This document shows, in pieces, positions 7,579-15,699 of a stretch of 64,000 bases of DNA. Position numbers and translations under genes: made by a program. The DNA is taken from contig CAZFST010000007.1 of NCBI GenBank assembly GCA_964522015.1, forward strand, positions 62,001 to 126,000, in the 5' to 3' direction. The notes beneath the pieces are model-generated. The model was not told where the DNA came from, did not search any database, and saw only the letters and a list, made by a program, of their open reading frames with translations. The DNA is from QQWI01 sp964522015. Its GTDB lineage: Bacteria > Bacillota > Clostridia > Peptostreptococcales > Acidaminobacteraceae. The first letter of the stretch is position 1; every line of letters begins with the position of its first letter.

Positions 7579-9210
7579 TTACATGACTTTGGCTTTGGTG
7601 AGAATACCATGCACTGAAGCGATCCCATCAACCGCAGCTGAGGTAATGCCCCCGGCATAGCCTGCCCCTTCCCCAATGGGATAAAGCCCCTTGATATTGG
7701 CTGAGGCAAAGTCATCTTGTCTAATGAGTCTTACAGGTGATGAGGAGCGGGTTTCAATCCCTGTTAAAACAGCATCTGCCCGATCAAACCCCTGCAGTTG
7801 TTTACCCATCTGAGGTAGGGCCTGACGGAGGGCATCTGTCATAAAACTCGGAAGCAAGGTGGCAAAGTTGACAAAGTGATAGCTCGGAGTCACGGATGGG
7901 GTCACTGACCCTAAAACCGTAGTGGTCTGATCGGCAAGAAAATCACCGACTAATTGAACTGGAGCACTGTAGAGAAAAGCTTGTGACTTGTTGGTTGGCG
8001 CAGAATCGTATGCGGCTTTTTCTAATGTGGCTTGTAATCTCAGACCAGCAAGGACATCACTGCCCCCAAAGTCTTCTGGTGAAATACTCACCAGAAGTGC
8101 TGAGTTGGAGTTGGCGCCGTCCCTTGCGTGGTAACTCATACCATTGACCACAAGATGGCCTTCTACAGAACTGGCGTTAATCACATGGCCACCTGGGCAC
8201 ATGCAAAAGGAATAGACACTACGACCCTCAGAATTGGCTTTAACGGCATAATCCGCTGCACCTAGTCTAACATGCCCTGCATCTTTACCGTATTGACAAG
8301 TGTCAATCATGGCCCTTGGATGCTCAATGCGAAGTCCCATGGCAAAGGGTTTAGCTGCCATGGCCACCCCTTTTTCAAAGAGCATCTGATAAGAATCCCT
8401 GGCAGAATGGCCAATGGCTAATATCACATGGTCAGTTTTTATGGTAGTCTTATGGCCACCGGTGCCACTACCAATAGCTACAGCTTGCTCTGTTTCGACG
8501 GCGACAATGGCTTGGTTTTCAACCACAAGACCGGTCATCTTAGTGTTAAAGCGAATTTCGCCTCCCCATGCCTCTATTTGCTTACGCATGGAAACAACCA
8601 CGTCAACCAGTAAATCTGTACCCACATGGGGCTTTTGATCCATTAGAATGGCTTCTGGAGCCCCGTGCTTGACAAGGACTTCAAATACATAACGGGCAAG
8701 GGGATCTTTAATGCGAGTGGTCAATTTACCATCCGAGAATGCACCAGCTCCGCCTTCGCCAAACTGCACATTGGATTCAGGATTTAAAATTCCTTTTTCC
8801 CAAAATAAATCCACAGACTTTTGTCTATCCTGGACGGATTCACCCCGTTCGATAACAATGGGATTTAGGCCAGCCATTGCAAGGTAATAGGCTGCAAAAA
8901 TCCCCGCAGGGCCAAAGCCCACCACCACAGGACGGTTATCAAAGGCAACCCCCATCACAGGTTTGAAATCGTATGTTGAGGCAAGTGGTATTTTTTTTGA
9001 TGCCATTAATTTTGTCGGATCTCCAACCACTGTAAAATCTACAGTATAAGAAAAAACAACCGGGGACTTTCTAGCATCGATGGATCGTCTAAACACCTCA
9101 AGTGTCAAAATATTATCAACTGGCACCCCTATTTTTTTGGATAAGCCCTTTTTAAGGTCTTGATCAGTGTGGTCCAGTGACATGGTAAGGCCTGAATAGC
9201 GAAGTTTCAT
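7579..9210 (-). CDS. FAD-dependent oxidoreductase, uncharacterised (COG2509-like)
   Basis: A 543-residue flavoprotein of the widespread but poorly understood family of FAD-dependent dehydrogenases. After about 90 residues comes a Rossmann dinucleotide motif, VVVGFGPAGIFAAYYLAMAG, followed by an acidic/basic strand end VIERG. A NVQFGEGGAGAFSDGKL segment and a C-terminal YPIGEGAGYAGGITSAAVDG segment are typical of this family and complete the FAD site. The substrate is unknown. It lies immediately after the terminator of the methyltransferase gene, so it either depends on read-through or has a promoter I cannot see. Confidence 0.88.
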   Translation of the reverse strand: MKLRYSGLTMSLDHTDQDLKKGLSKKIGVPVDNILTLEVFRRSIDARKSPVVFSYTVDFTVVGDPTKLMASKKIPLASTYDFKPVMGVAFDNRPVVVGFGPAGIFAAYYLAMAGLNPIVIERGESVQDRQKSVDLFWEKGILNPESNVQFGEGGAGAFSDGKLTTRIKDPLARYVFEVLVKHGAPEAILMDQKPHVGTDLLVDVVVSMRKQIEAWGGEIRFNTKMTGLVVENQAIVAVETEQAVAIGSGTGGHKTTIKTDHVILAIGHSARDSYQMLFEKGVAMAAKPFAMGLRIEHPRAMIDTCQYGKDAGHVRLGAADYAVKANSEGRSVYSFCMCPGGHVINASSVEGHLVVNGMSYHARDGANSNSALLVSISPEDFGGSDVLAGLRLQATLEKAAYDSAPTNKSQAFLYSAPVQLVGDFLADQTTTVLGSVTPSVTPSYHFVNFATLLPSFMTDALRQALPQMGKQLQGFDRADAVLTGIETRSSSPVRLIRQDDFASANIKGLYPIGEGAGYAGGITSAAVDGIASVHGILTKAKVM

Positions 9211-9226
9211 TTTAGTCTCCTCAAGG

Positions 9227-9258
9227 AAAAAACGCAGTCGGCCTAAGCCTTGACTGCG
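9227..9258 (-). terminator. Intrinsic terminator overlapping the methyltransferase stop codon
   Basis: CGCAGTC and GACTGCG (minus strand) form a stem with an inner GGC/GCC pairing, followed by TTTTTT. The stop codon of the upstream methyltransferase gene lies in the loop side of the hairpin. Confidence 0.8.
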
Positions 9259-9848
9259 CAGAGTATATGGTAACCACCTTGGCGGTTAAGTGTTTTACAA
9301 TTGCCAAATAAACTTTCGATGGCAGCGGCGGAGCTAGGGGCCCCTTGTTTCTTTTGAATCACCACAAAGAGCTTACCACCTGGATTCAAGTGATCGTATG
9401 CCTGATGGTAGATGGCATGGACAACCGCTTTACCCGCCCTAATGGGGGGATTGGTCACGATTGTACCATAACTAAGTGGGACCTCTGTTAACACATCCGA
9501 TAACCAAGCCTTGACCCGGTCGCTGACCCCATTTTCTTTTGCGTTTTTAAGGGCTAACTCTAGAGCACGCTCGTTAACATCCACCATATCCACCTGAAGC
9601 TCAGGATAAACCTTTGCCAATGTGACACCTAATGTTCCATAACCACAACCGACATCCAGTAGGGTACCCGAAAAACCTTCTGGCAACCCAATCATGGTCT
9701 CAAGCAAGAGGTTTGACCCAAAATCGATTTGATTTTTAGAAAAAACTGCATTACTGGATAAAAAGTTTATTTGATGACCACAAACCGTGTGAACAATCTT
9801 TTTTGTCACCTGATCTGTGGTGGATTTTGCCGTAAAATAATGTTCCAA
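9243..9848 (-). CDS. Class I SAM-dependent methyltransferase, RsmC-like
   Basis: The 201-residue protein matches the C-terminal catalytic domain of RsmC/RlmG-type N2-guanine rRNA methyltransferases. It has the SAM-binding motif LLDVGCGYGTLG (about residues 63-74), the acidic strand VDMVDVNE, and the catalytic NPPIR motif (VTNPPIRAGK) characteristic of base-amino methylation. The N-terminal HYFTAKS start and the FSKNQIDFGS segment are also typical. Firmicute members are single-domain like this one. The exact rRNA target is not known from sequence. It follows ndk by 36 bp. Confidence 0.88.
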   Translation of the reverse strand: MEHYFTAKSTTDQVTKKIVHTVCGHQINFLSSNAVFSKNQIDFGSNLLLETMIGLPEGFSGTLLDVGCGYGTLGVTLAKVYPELQVDMVDVNERALELALKNAKENGVSDRVKAWLSDVLTEVPLSYGTIVTNPPIRAGKAVVHAIYHQAYDHLNPGGKLFVVIQKKQGAPSSAAAIESLFGNCKTLNRQGGYHILCAVKA

Positions 9849-9884
9849 CTAACTTTCCTCCTCGTTACAAAAGCAAATCACATC

Positions 9885-10286
9885 TTATTGGCCAAACCAA
9901 ATGGCCACTTCCCTGGCAGCCGACTCTAAGTCCGCTGACCCATGAACCGTATTCATCTGAACAGAAGTACCATACATATGACGCACCGTCCCAAATCTCG
10001 CTTTAGCAGGATCTGTATCCCCGTGAAGTTCTCTTACCCCATCAACCGCCCCATCACCTGAAACAACCGCAGCCACCACAGGTCCACTCATCATAAAGGC
10101 CTGAAGTTCCGGGTAAAAACTCCGTTCAAGGTGTTCAGCGTAATGGGCTCTTAGAATCTCCTCAGTGGGAATCATCATCATCAAATTTTCGATTTTCAGT
10201 GCATTGACCTCGTATAAACGAAGCACATCACCTATAATACCACGCTTTGTCGCATCAGGCTTAATTAAAATCAATGTTTTCTCCAT
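9885..10286 (-). CDS. ndk: Nucleoside diphosphate kinase
   Basis: Ndk moves the gamma phosphate from ATP to other NDPs and dNDPs through a phosphohistidine. The protein starts with TLILIKPDATKRG, a family signature. The catalytic histidine lies in NTVHGSAD near residue 116; the usual NxxHGSDS is here HGSAD, a mild variation. At 133 residues it is slightly shorter than the usual 137-150. GGGAGG precedes the ATG closely. It lies between the small repeat-tail protein and the methyltransferase gene, probably in one operon beginning at the MEMO/AMMECR1 gene. Confidence 0.96.
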   Translation of the reverse strand: MEKTLILIKPDATKRGIIGDVLRLYEVNALKIENLMMMIPTEEILRAHYAEHLERSFYPELQAFMMSGPVVAAVVSGDGAVDGVRELHGDTDPAKARFGTVRHMYGTSVQMNTVHGSADLESAAREVAIWFGQ

Positions 10287-10327
10287 AAGACCTCCCGTCA
10301 GCGGTATTACTCTGTTATTCCCTACTA

Positions 10328-10400
10328 TTACTCTGTTTTACTTTCTGTTGTCACTTCTGTTTTACTTTCTGTTGTCACTTCTGTTTTACTTTCCGTCGTC
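10328..10400. repeat. 24-bp coding tandem repeat
   Basis: About three copies of a 24-bp unit, nearly identical, encode the TESKTEVT tail of the small membrane protein. The unit is a multiple of three, so gain or loss would keep the frame. Confidence 0.85.
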
Positions 10401-10591
10401 GTCTCAGGTTCAGCTTCTGTCTGAATCTGCTCCTTGAGTTCACGCATGCCCAGGGCCTTCGCCCGTTGAATAATCTCTTGATCGGTCATGGGTGTCACGG
10501 GCTTAAGATCAAAGAGGCCTACCACCCCAAAAATCATTAGAGAAAAACCTAAAATCAATATTAGAATACTAGATATAATCCGTTTACTCAT
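10328..10591 (-). CDS. Small membrane-anchored protein with a TESKTEVT repeat tail
   Basis: From the ATG at 10591 (AGAAGG upstream) this encodes 87 residues: a basic start MSKRII and one transmembrane helix (about residues 5-26). A segment TDQEIIQRAKALGM follows, resembling the short MltG/YceG-like proteins of Clostridia that lack the lytic transglycosylase domain. The C-terminal third is three near-perfect copies of TESKTEVT. At the DNA level this is a 24-bp tandem repeat, so the tail length may vary between strains. No catalytic function is supported. Confidence 0.7.
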   Translation of the reverse strand: MSKRIISSILILILGFSLMIFGVVGLFDLKPVTPMTDQEIIQRAKALGMRELKEQIQTEAEPETTTESKTEVTTESKTEVTTESKTE

Positions 10592-10628
10592 AACAAACCT
10601 TCTTCTAAGTGATGGCACGGTCCATAGC

Positions 10629-12374
10629 CTATTGTAGTCCTTCCTTGAAATTCATAATCATAGGCCATATTTCTGGGGTCTCAAATCCAAGGGACCAAAG
10701 TGCAACCCCACCTAAACCAAATTCGTTTGAAAGCTTCATTTTCTGTATAGCTGCCAGTTCATCTTCAAACCAGAATTTAACCAATTGATTCTGATCAAAA
10801 TACGCATAATAGAAAAGTTGATTGGGTTCATCCCATACTTTTATTGGCTGATTCTCTGCTATGATTTTTTTAACACCGCTCATAAAAAGAGAACGGGATT
10901 TGACTTTCATTAGGTTAACTTTTTCTGTAGATGGCTTTTCATACCAAACCCTTGTATAGAGAGGGATCCCTAATATCATTTGTTTTGGTGGAATGGTCTC
11001 GGTCAGTGCTTCTAAGTGTTTTTTAACCCAGGCATGACCCGCCACTGGTCCTGCCACTGGACTGCTGGCCCAGTATTGGTCGTAGGCCATCAGGGTTACG
11101 TAATCGCAGTTTTCTGCGATTCTAACCCGGTCATAGACCAATGACCAATTTTCAGAGCCCCCAGGGGTTGTCACTGCAACGCTAAAAACAATTTCTTCTT
11201 GGAAAAGCGCAGCCCCAAGTTCGGCTACCAGTTGAACAAATAAGTCACTGTCTTTTAGGTACATATTCTCAAAATCCAAATTGATGCCTGTTATGCGGTT
11301 AGTCTTGGCATAATCCAGTAGCTGATTGATAAATTCCCGTCTAGCAGGTTCTGTTTGAAGCATGACCCCTGTCATATCGGGATCAAAGCTGTTATTGACT
11401 AAAACCCAAAGCTCAGCACCTTGGTTGATGATATTTTGGTGATAAGTTGGCCTATAGAGATTGTTGATGGTGCCATCTTCCCCTTTAAGGGCTAGCCACT
11501 TTGGAATCACAGCATCAACACTTGGGTCAATAATTTGCTCTGTTTGGTTTCCATTTAAATCCCAGGCTAGCACCAATGGTTTTTGTGAAGGTTCCCTCAC
11601 TTGATCTTTGGCGATTGAGCCCAAGGCACAATGATCGCTTTTGGGCAGTGCTTCACCTAATGTGGTTTGATCAACCCAGTAAAATTCTGCTTGGTCACTG
11701 ACCACTAAGTTCCAAGGGCCTGCCCCTAATTTTGCGATGGCACTGGGTACCATCAGGTCTTCAGGAAGCCTAGCAATGACTTTATCTTTTACCTGGTCCT
11801 TCATTAAGCCAGCATTATCCTGATAGCCAACAAATGATTGGCTTTTAAAAAATGATTCTTTAGCCAGTTGGCTTGTGATTAATCGGGTCCTACCATTTTG
11901 AATGACCACATAACCCAGCTGTGCCATGAACTTTTCTGGCTCAACCATCAATTGGCCTTCTTCAATGGCAAAGGCTCCAAAATCCTGTCCATCAAGGGAG
12001 ACTAAGCGACCATCGGTGGCCTGAAGTACCTTAAGCTGTTTGTTTTGAACAAGATTAAGGGTCTGTCCATCATATGCGCCATAAAATTTGAAGGCGTCTT
12101 CCAGTGCTTCCATGGGCAGTTTTTCTTGGTAGCCCTCTCTAAAAATCTGCTCTCTCTCTCCCAACCAATATTCGGCTGAGATACTAGCGGGATCTGGTTG
12201 GGCTGGAACACTTGGATTACCAGAGCTACCTGATAGCCATTTGCAACCAGTTAAGCTGAAAACTAACCCCACAAGTAAGACCACTAAAAGACCGTAGGAT
12301 TTTAGTGGAGCTAAAAGGACGCAGGATTCTAATGGCATTGAGCCTTTATCGATGGTTAATTTGAATTTTGTCAT
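10629..12374 (-). CDS. Glycoside hydrolase family 18 lipoprotein
   Basis: An exported lipoprotein: a hydrophobic segment near residues 27-43 ends in the lipobox LTGC (Cys about residue 44). The middle contains stalk-protein-like and copper-amine-oxidase-N-like segments. The C-terminal half is a GH18 barrel with ITGINLDFENM, matching the DxxDxDxE catalytic motif as seen in the YaaH/SleL and YdhD cell-wall hydrolase group. VTLMAYDQYW and the late WSLG tryptophan segment are also family features. It probably cleaves peptidoglycan-type GlcNAc linkages at the cell surface; chitinase activity is less likely. The start overlaps the stop of the previous gene (ATGA); an internal ATG at 12338 with AAAGG upstream is an alternative. 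Confidence 0.85.
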   Translation of the reverse strand: MTKFKLTIDKGSMPLESCVLLAPLKSYGLLVVLLVGLVFSLTGCKWLSGSSGNPSVPAQPDPASISAEYWLGEREQIFREGYQEKLPMEALEDAFKFYGAYDGQTLNLVQNKQLKVLQATDGRLVSLDGQDFGAFAIEEGQLMVEPEKFMAQLGYVVIQNGRTRLITSQLAKESFFKSQSFVGYQDNAGLMKDQVKDKVIARLPEDLMVPSAIAKLGAGPWNLVVSDQAEFYWVDQTTLGEALPKSDHCALGSIAKDQVREPSQKPLVLAWDLNGNQTEQIIDPSVDAVIPKWLALKGEDGTINNLYRPTYHQNIINQGAELWVLVNNSFDPDMTGVMLQTEPARREFINQLLDYAKTNRITGINLDFENMYLKDSDLFVQLVAELGAALFQEEIVFSVAVTTPGGSENWSLVYDRVRIAENCDYVTLMAYDQYWASSPVAGPVAGHAWVKKHLEALTETIPPKQMILGIPLYTRVWYEKPSTEKVNLMKVKSRSLFMSGVKKIIAENQPIKVWDEPNQLFYYAYFDQNQLVKFWFEDELAAIQKMKLSNEFGLGGVALWSLGFETPEIWPMIMNFKEGLQ

Positions 12375-13795
12375 AGGGACTCGTCGAAGGTCTTGCCTTC
12401 ATGGCGAATGACCTCAAATCGCTCTAGCAAATAGGGCTCATCGTGGATATCCGCTTTGGATTTCGCAATACGGACTTGATCTGAAACCGTATCAACCCCT
12501 TCAAGGTTGGGCAGTAACAGCCCTTTTTTGAAGCCTGCACTGACAATCACCCCGTAGCGCTTCACATCCAGAAAGTCTATTGAGGCAATGGGCTCTGGTG
12601 GCAAGAGAATATCCACGGATAAGACCAGTTCAGAAAGCTCGTCTTCTGCGATAGGATCAAAGCGAGGATCTTCGCTGCATGCCTTAACCGCATTCTCTAC
12701 AATTTCATCCACCAATGAACCCCTTGTTGGAAAGATGGTGCCAATGCAACCACGCAAACCTTCTTCTGTTTTGATGGAGACAAAGCAGCCGTGGGGGTGT
12801 TCGTCGATGTGGTATAAACTGAGGTCTACCTCTGGCACATCGCCTTGCAGTACAAACGTATTGATGACGTGGCGGGCCAACTTGACATAGTCATCTTCTG
12901 ATTCAAGCCTTGAGGCATGAATTTTCGCAAAATGTTCCTTTAGAGGCTGGGCCAAGCTGGGTCTGATGCCATCTGCTTCTTTGATGGATGCCACCAGATA
13001 ACCAACTCCAAATGGGCCTTCGTAACTGAGAACATCTGTTGTGACCATCAGGCGATCATAGGCGCCCCAGGCAATACAAAGGGAGCGGTAGCCGCATTCT
13101 TTTGAGGCTTCACGTTTTTTTATCGGGTAAGTCAGTAAATTGTAGGGATCCATTGTTTTAAAAGACGACACTACCATCTCATCAAACTGCTGGCCATTTG
13201 CATCAAACTGATAAGGACCCAAATCCAAAAGGGCATGGGATAAATCTCCGCTTGCCATCAAAACGGTGTCCCCGGTACTGCTTTTGATTACCTGGCGCAG
13301 AATCTGTCCAAACTGGTACAAGACAGCTGGTGATAAAAGACCATAGGTGATATGTACCACATCAACTGTCACCTTCTGCTCTTTTAAGAACCAAAGGGGC
13401 ACAAGGGCTCCATGGTCTAATTGGTAAGGAATCTGCATTTCCTCAGCAAATGATTCATCTATTTTAGCCAAAACAATATTACTTTTGTCGGCTTGCATCA
13501 CTAAATTATCGATAAATCCCATATCATTTTTAAAACTCAAGGCTATTTCAGGAAATCCAAAACCCTGAAAGTCTCCTTGAAGTGTAGGGGTGTATAAAAC
13601 GCCCATGCCATCAGAAAAAACAGTGCCGTGGGGTGAAATAATCACGACCCGCTTTGGCCCCAGTTGGCAGACATCCTTTGCCATGGTCACTAATGCTTGA
13701 TGTGTCTTTTCGCATCGTGCCAGTGATCCCTGACCGATTTCTGGAATGACAATCGGTGGGTGTGGAACACAATAGGTTTTTAACAGTTTCCCCAT
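12371..13795 (-). CDS. MEMO-like / AMMECR1 fusion (AmmeMemoRadiSam proteins B and A)
   Basis: Two domains are joined in 474 residues. The first (about 1-285) is a MEMO/LigB-type domain of the class III extradiol dioxygenase fold, with YCVPHPPIVIPEIG at the start, IISPHG near residue 54, and LDHGALVPL and MASGDLSH later, histidines in the expected metal-site positions. The second (about 300-474) is AMMECR1, with GCFVSIKTEEGLRGCIG, a hallmark of that family. In other genomes these domains occur with a radical SAM protein (AmmeMemoRadiSam); that partner is not in this window. The biochemical role is unknown. An extended -10 promoter lies upstream. Its stop overlaps the start of the GH18 lipoprotein gene. 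Confidence 0.9.
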   Translation of the reverse strand: MGKLLKTYCVPHPPIVIPEIGQGSLARCEKTHQALVTMAKDVCQLGPKRVVIISPHGTVFSDGMGVLYTPTLQGDFQGFGFPEIALSFKNDMGFIDNLVMQADKSNIVLAKIDESFAEEMQIPYQLDHGALVPLWFLKEQKVTVDVVHITYGLLSPAVLYQFGQILRQVIKSSTGDTVLMASGDLSHALLDLGPYQFDANGQQFDEMVVSSFKTMDPYNLLTYPIKKREASKECGYRSLCIAWGAYDRLMVTTDVLSYEGPFGVGYLVASIKEADGIRPSLAQPLKEHFAKIHASRLESEDDYVKLARHVINTFVLQGDVPEVDLSLYHIDEHPHGCFVSIKTEEGLRGCIGTIFPTRGSLVDEIVENAVKACSEDPRFDPIAEDELSELVLSVDILLPPEPIASIDFLDVKRYGVIVSAGFKKGLLLPNLEGVDTVSDQVRIAKSKADIHDEPYLLERFEVIRHEGKTFDESL

Positions 13796-13824
13796 GCTTC
13801 ACCTCCAAAATTTTGCTTAAATTT

Positions 13825-13833
13825 ATTATAACA
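13825..13833 (-). promoter_or_regulatory. Extended -10 promoter of the MEMO/AMMECR1 operon
   Basis: TGTTATAAT occurs on the minus strand about 30 bp before the gene and just after the rpsI terminator. No good -35 is present, which is usual for TGn extended -10 promoters. Confidence 0.5.
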
Positions 13834-13890
13834 TAGGTCTTGACATACCACCACATGGATGTAAAACCCATTGTTCATAGTGAAGCACTC

Positions 13891-13929
13891 CAAAAATTAA
13901 AAGAAGCACTACGCTGGGCGTAGTGCTTC
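13891..13929 (-). terminator. Terminator of rplM-rpsI
   Basis: A 12-bp perfect stem (GAAGCACTACGC with GCGTAGTGCTTC, loop of 3 nt) is followed by TTTTAATTTTT, directly after rpsI. Confidence 0.92.
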
Positions 13930-13935
13930 CAAATA

Positions 13936-14325
13936 TTATCTCTTTGAGAACTGTGGTGATCTTCTTGCAGCTTTAAGACCGTATTTCTTTCTTTCCTTCA
14001 TACGTGGGTCACGTGTGAGGAAACCTTCAGCTTTAAGTGCTGGTCTGAAAGTCGCTTCAACTTTAAGAAGGGCTCTTGAAATACCGTGACGAATTGCGCC
14101 AGCTTGGCCAGTGAAACCACCACCATTTGCTGTAACAATAACATCATATTTGCCTTCAACGCCAACAAGCACTAAAGGTCTTCTAACTTCTCTAATCAAC
14201 AATTCGTAACCAAAGTACTCTTCCAATGGTCTTTTGTTGATAGTAATAACACCTGTACCTGGTACAAGACGAACGCGGGCGATCGATTTTTTTCTTCTAC
14301 CTGTTCCTTGATATTGAACTGCCAT
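13936..14325 (-). CDS. rpsI: 30S ribosomal protein S9
   Basis: S9 is a small-subunit head protein whose C-terminal tail reaches the P-site tRNA. The protein has GTGRRKKSIARVRL at the start, GGGFTGQAGAIRHGI in the middle, and the expected tail ending SPQFSKR, whose terminal Lys-Arg contacts tRNA. Length is 129 residues, as usual. It follows rplM by 11 bp, the universal rplM-rpsI pair, and is followed by a strong terminator. Confidence 0.98.
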   Translation of the reverse strand: MAVQYQGTGRRKKSIARVRLVPGTGVITINKRPLEEYFGYELLIREVRRPLVLVGVEGKYDVIVTANGGGFTGQAGAIRHGISRALLKVEATFRPALKAEGFLTRDPRMKERKKYGLKAARRSPQFSKR

Positions 14326-14336
14326 GGAATAGCCTC

Positions 14337-14771
14337 CTATTTATTGAATTTTAAAACTTCTGGTTGCTGAGCAGCATTTTGATGCTCAGGGCCTGCATAG
14401 ATTTTCAATTTAGTAATCATTTGACGACCCAATGAGTTCTTAGGAAGCATGCCTTTAACAGCCAATCTAACCACTTCAGTTGGTTTTGTTTGGATCATTT
14501 GTCTTGCAGTTCTTTCACGCATATGACCAACGTAACCAGTGTGCCATCTGTATTTCTTCTGATCAAGCTTTTTGCCAGTCAATGCAATTTTTTCAGCATT
14601 GATGATGACAATAAAGTCGCCACAGTCTACATTTGGTGTGTAAGTTGGTTTATGCTTGCCTCTTAGTATTGTCGCAACTTGAGTAGCCAAACGACCTAGT
14701 GTTTGACCATCAGCGTCAACGACAAACCATTTTCTTTCCACTTCAAGTGGTTTTTGAATGAACGATTTCAT
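14337..14771 (-). CDS. rplM: 50S ribosomal protein L13
   Basis: L13 is an early assembly protein of the large subunit. The 144 residues include KWFVVDADGQTLGRLAT near the start and KPTYTPNVDCGDFIVIINAEKI, both family signatures, and the GMLPKNSLGRQM segment. AGGAGG stands before the ATG. The gene is first in its operon, behind a near-consensus promoter and an L13 leader-like RNA, so it is likely autoregulated. Confidence 0.98.
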   Translation of the reverse strand: MKSFIQKPLEVERKWFVVDADGQTLGRLATQVATILRGKHKPTYTPNVDCGDFIVIINAEKIALTGKKLDQKKYRWHTGYVGHMRERTARQMIQTKPTEVVRLAVKGMLPKNSLGRQMITKLKIYAGPEHQNAAQQPEVLKFNK

Positions 14772-14805
14772 CGTGTTTCCTCCTAAAAATTTTACTTTTC
14801 ACCGT

Positions 14806-14870
14806 TTCTATTATCAACCCGGGGCGAGGGTTACAATAAGCTGTACTAAAGTGCATTTCAATGCACACAG
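14806..14870 (-). ncRNA. L13 leader-like cis-regulatory RNA
   Basis: The rplM 5' untranslated region has a hairpin (GTGCATTGAAATGCAC) followed by ACCCTCGCCCCGGGT, a second stem, and TTGATAATAG. This layout resembles the Firmicute L13 leader family, thought to let L13 regulate its own operon. Assigned by eye, not by a covariance model. Confidence 0.7.
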
Positions 14871-14880
14871 AACACTATAT

Positions 14881-14909
14881 ATTATAATATGTTCTTCTTT
14901 ATAAGTCAA
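14881..14909 (-). promoter_or_regulatory. Promoter of rplM-rpsI
   Basis: TTGACT (14904-14909), a 17-bp spacer and TATAAT (14881-14886) on the minus strand give a near-consensus vegetative promoter about 110 bp before rplM. A second TTGACA lies about 30 bp further upstream within an inverted repeat (AACCTGTT/AACAGGTT). Confidence 0.85.
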
Positions 14910-14958
14910 CCTGTTTTATGGTTCCATTAAATTATATGTCAACAGGTTTTTATTGGGT

Positions 14959-15699
14959 TTAAACATACCTTGTTTCCACCAAATATAAACCACAGGCAGG
15001 GGCAGTTCTTTTAAAGACTTGCCGATTACCAGAGGTTAAGCCTCTTTCTACATCGGCTATTGAGAGTTTTCCCTCTGAAACATTAATCAGAGTTCCAATG
15101 ATAATACGAACCATATTGTACAAAAAACCACTGCCTGAAATTCGCATCTCAACACAAGAACCGCTGATTGAAAAATCAATGCTGTAGATGGTTCTAATGG
15201 TATTCTCTTTATCGCTTCCTGAGGCCATAAACCCCTTAAAATCATGAGTTCCAATAAAACACTGGGCTGTTGTTCTTACAAGCTCTAAATCAATCTGATT
15301 GCCATATAAATAAACGTAAGACGCATTAAAAACACTTTTAGTATTCAGTGTATCTAATTTGTAAATATACGTTTTGCCAATACAGGAAAATCGACTATGG
15401 AACTCTTCTGTTACAGACTCCACAGCACTGATTGCAATATCGGCGGGTAATTGTCTATTTAGGACACCCTTCAATTTATCAAAAGGGATTAGAATATCTG
15501 TATCATAGTGGAATACTTGCTCAGTGGCATGGACCCCTTTATCTGTCCTAGAAGCCCCATGTATGGAAATTTGAACGCCATAGACACCCTGAAGTACTTT
15601 CTCTATCTCCAATTGAACTGTCCGTACTCTAGGCTGACGTTGCCACCCAAAGAATTCACGGCCATCATACTGACAAACACATTTATAGCGCATAGCCAT
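14959..15699 (-). CDS. truA: tRNA pseudouridine(38-40) synthase
   Basis: TruA converts uridines 38-40 of the tRNA anticodon arm to pseudouridine. The catalytic Asp is in GASRTDKGVHA (about residues 48-58), and FMASGSD, GSGFLYNMVRII and the YLVETRYV ending are family features. Length of 246 is normal. It overlaps the end of ecfT, a common Firmicute arrangement that couples its translation. Two in-frame ATGs (15699 and 15693) are possible and neither has a strong Shine-Dalgarno sequence, which fits coupling. Confidence 0.97.
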   Translation of the reverse strand: MAMRYKCVCQYDGREFFGWQRQPRVRTVQLEIEKVLQGVYGVQISIHGASRTDKGVHATEQVFHYDTDILIPFDKLKGVLNRQLPADIAISAVESVTEEFHSRFSCIGKTYIYKLDTLNTKSVFNASYVYLYGNQIDLELVRTTAQCFIGTHDFKGFMASGSDKENTIRTIYSIDFSISGSCVEMRISGSGFLYNMVRIIIGTLINVSEGKLSIADVERGLTSGNRQVFKRTAPACGLYLVETRYV

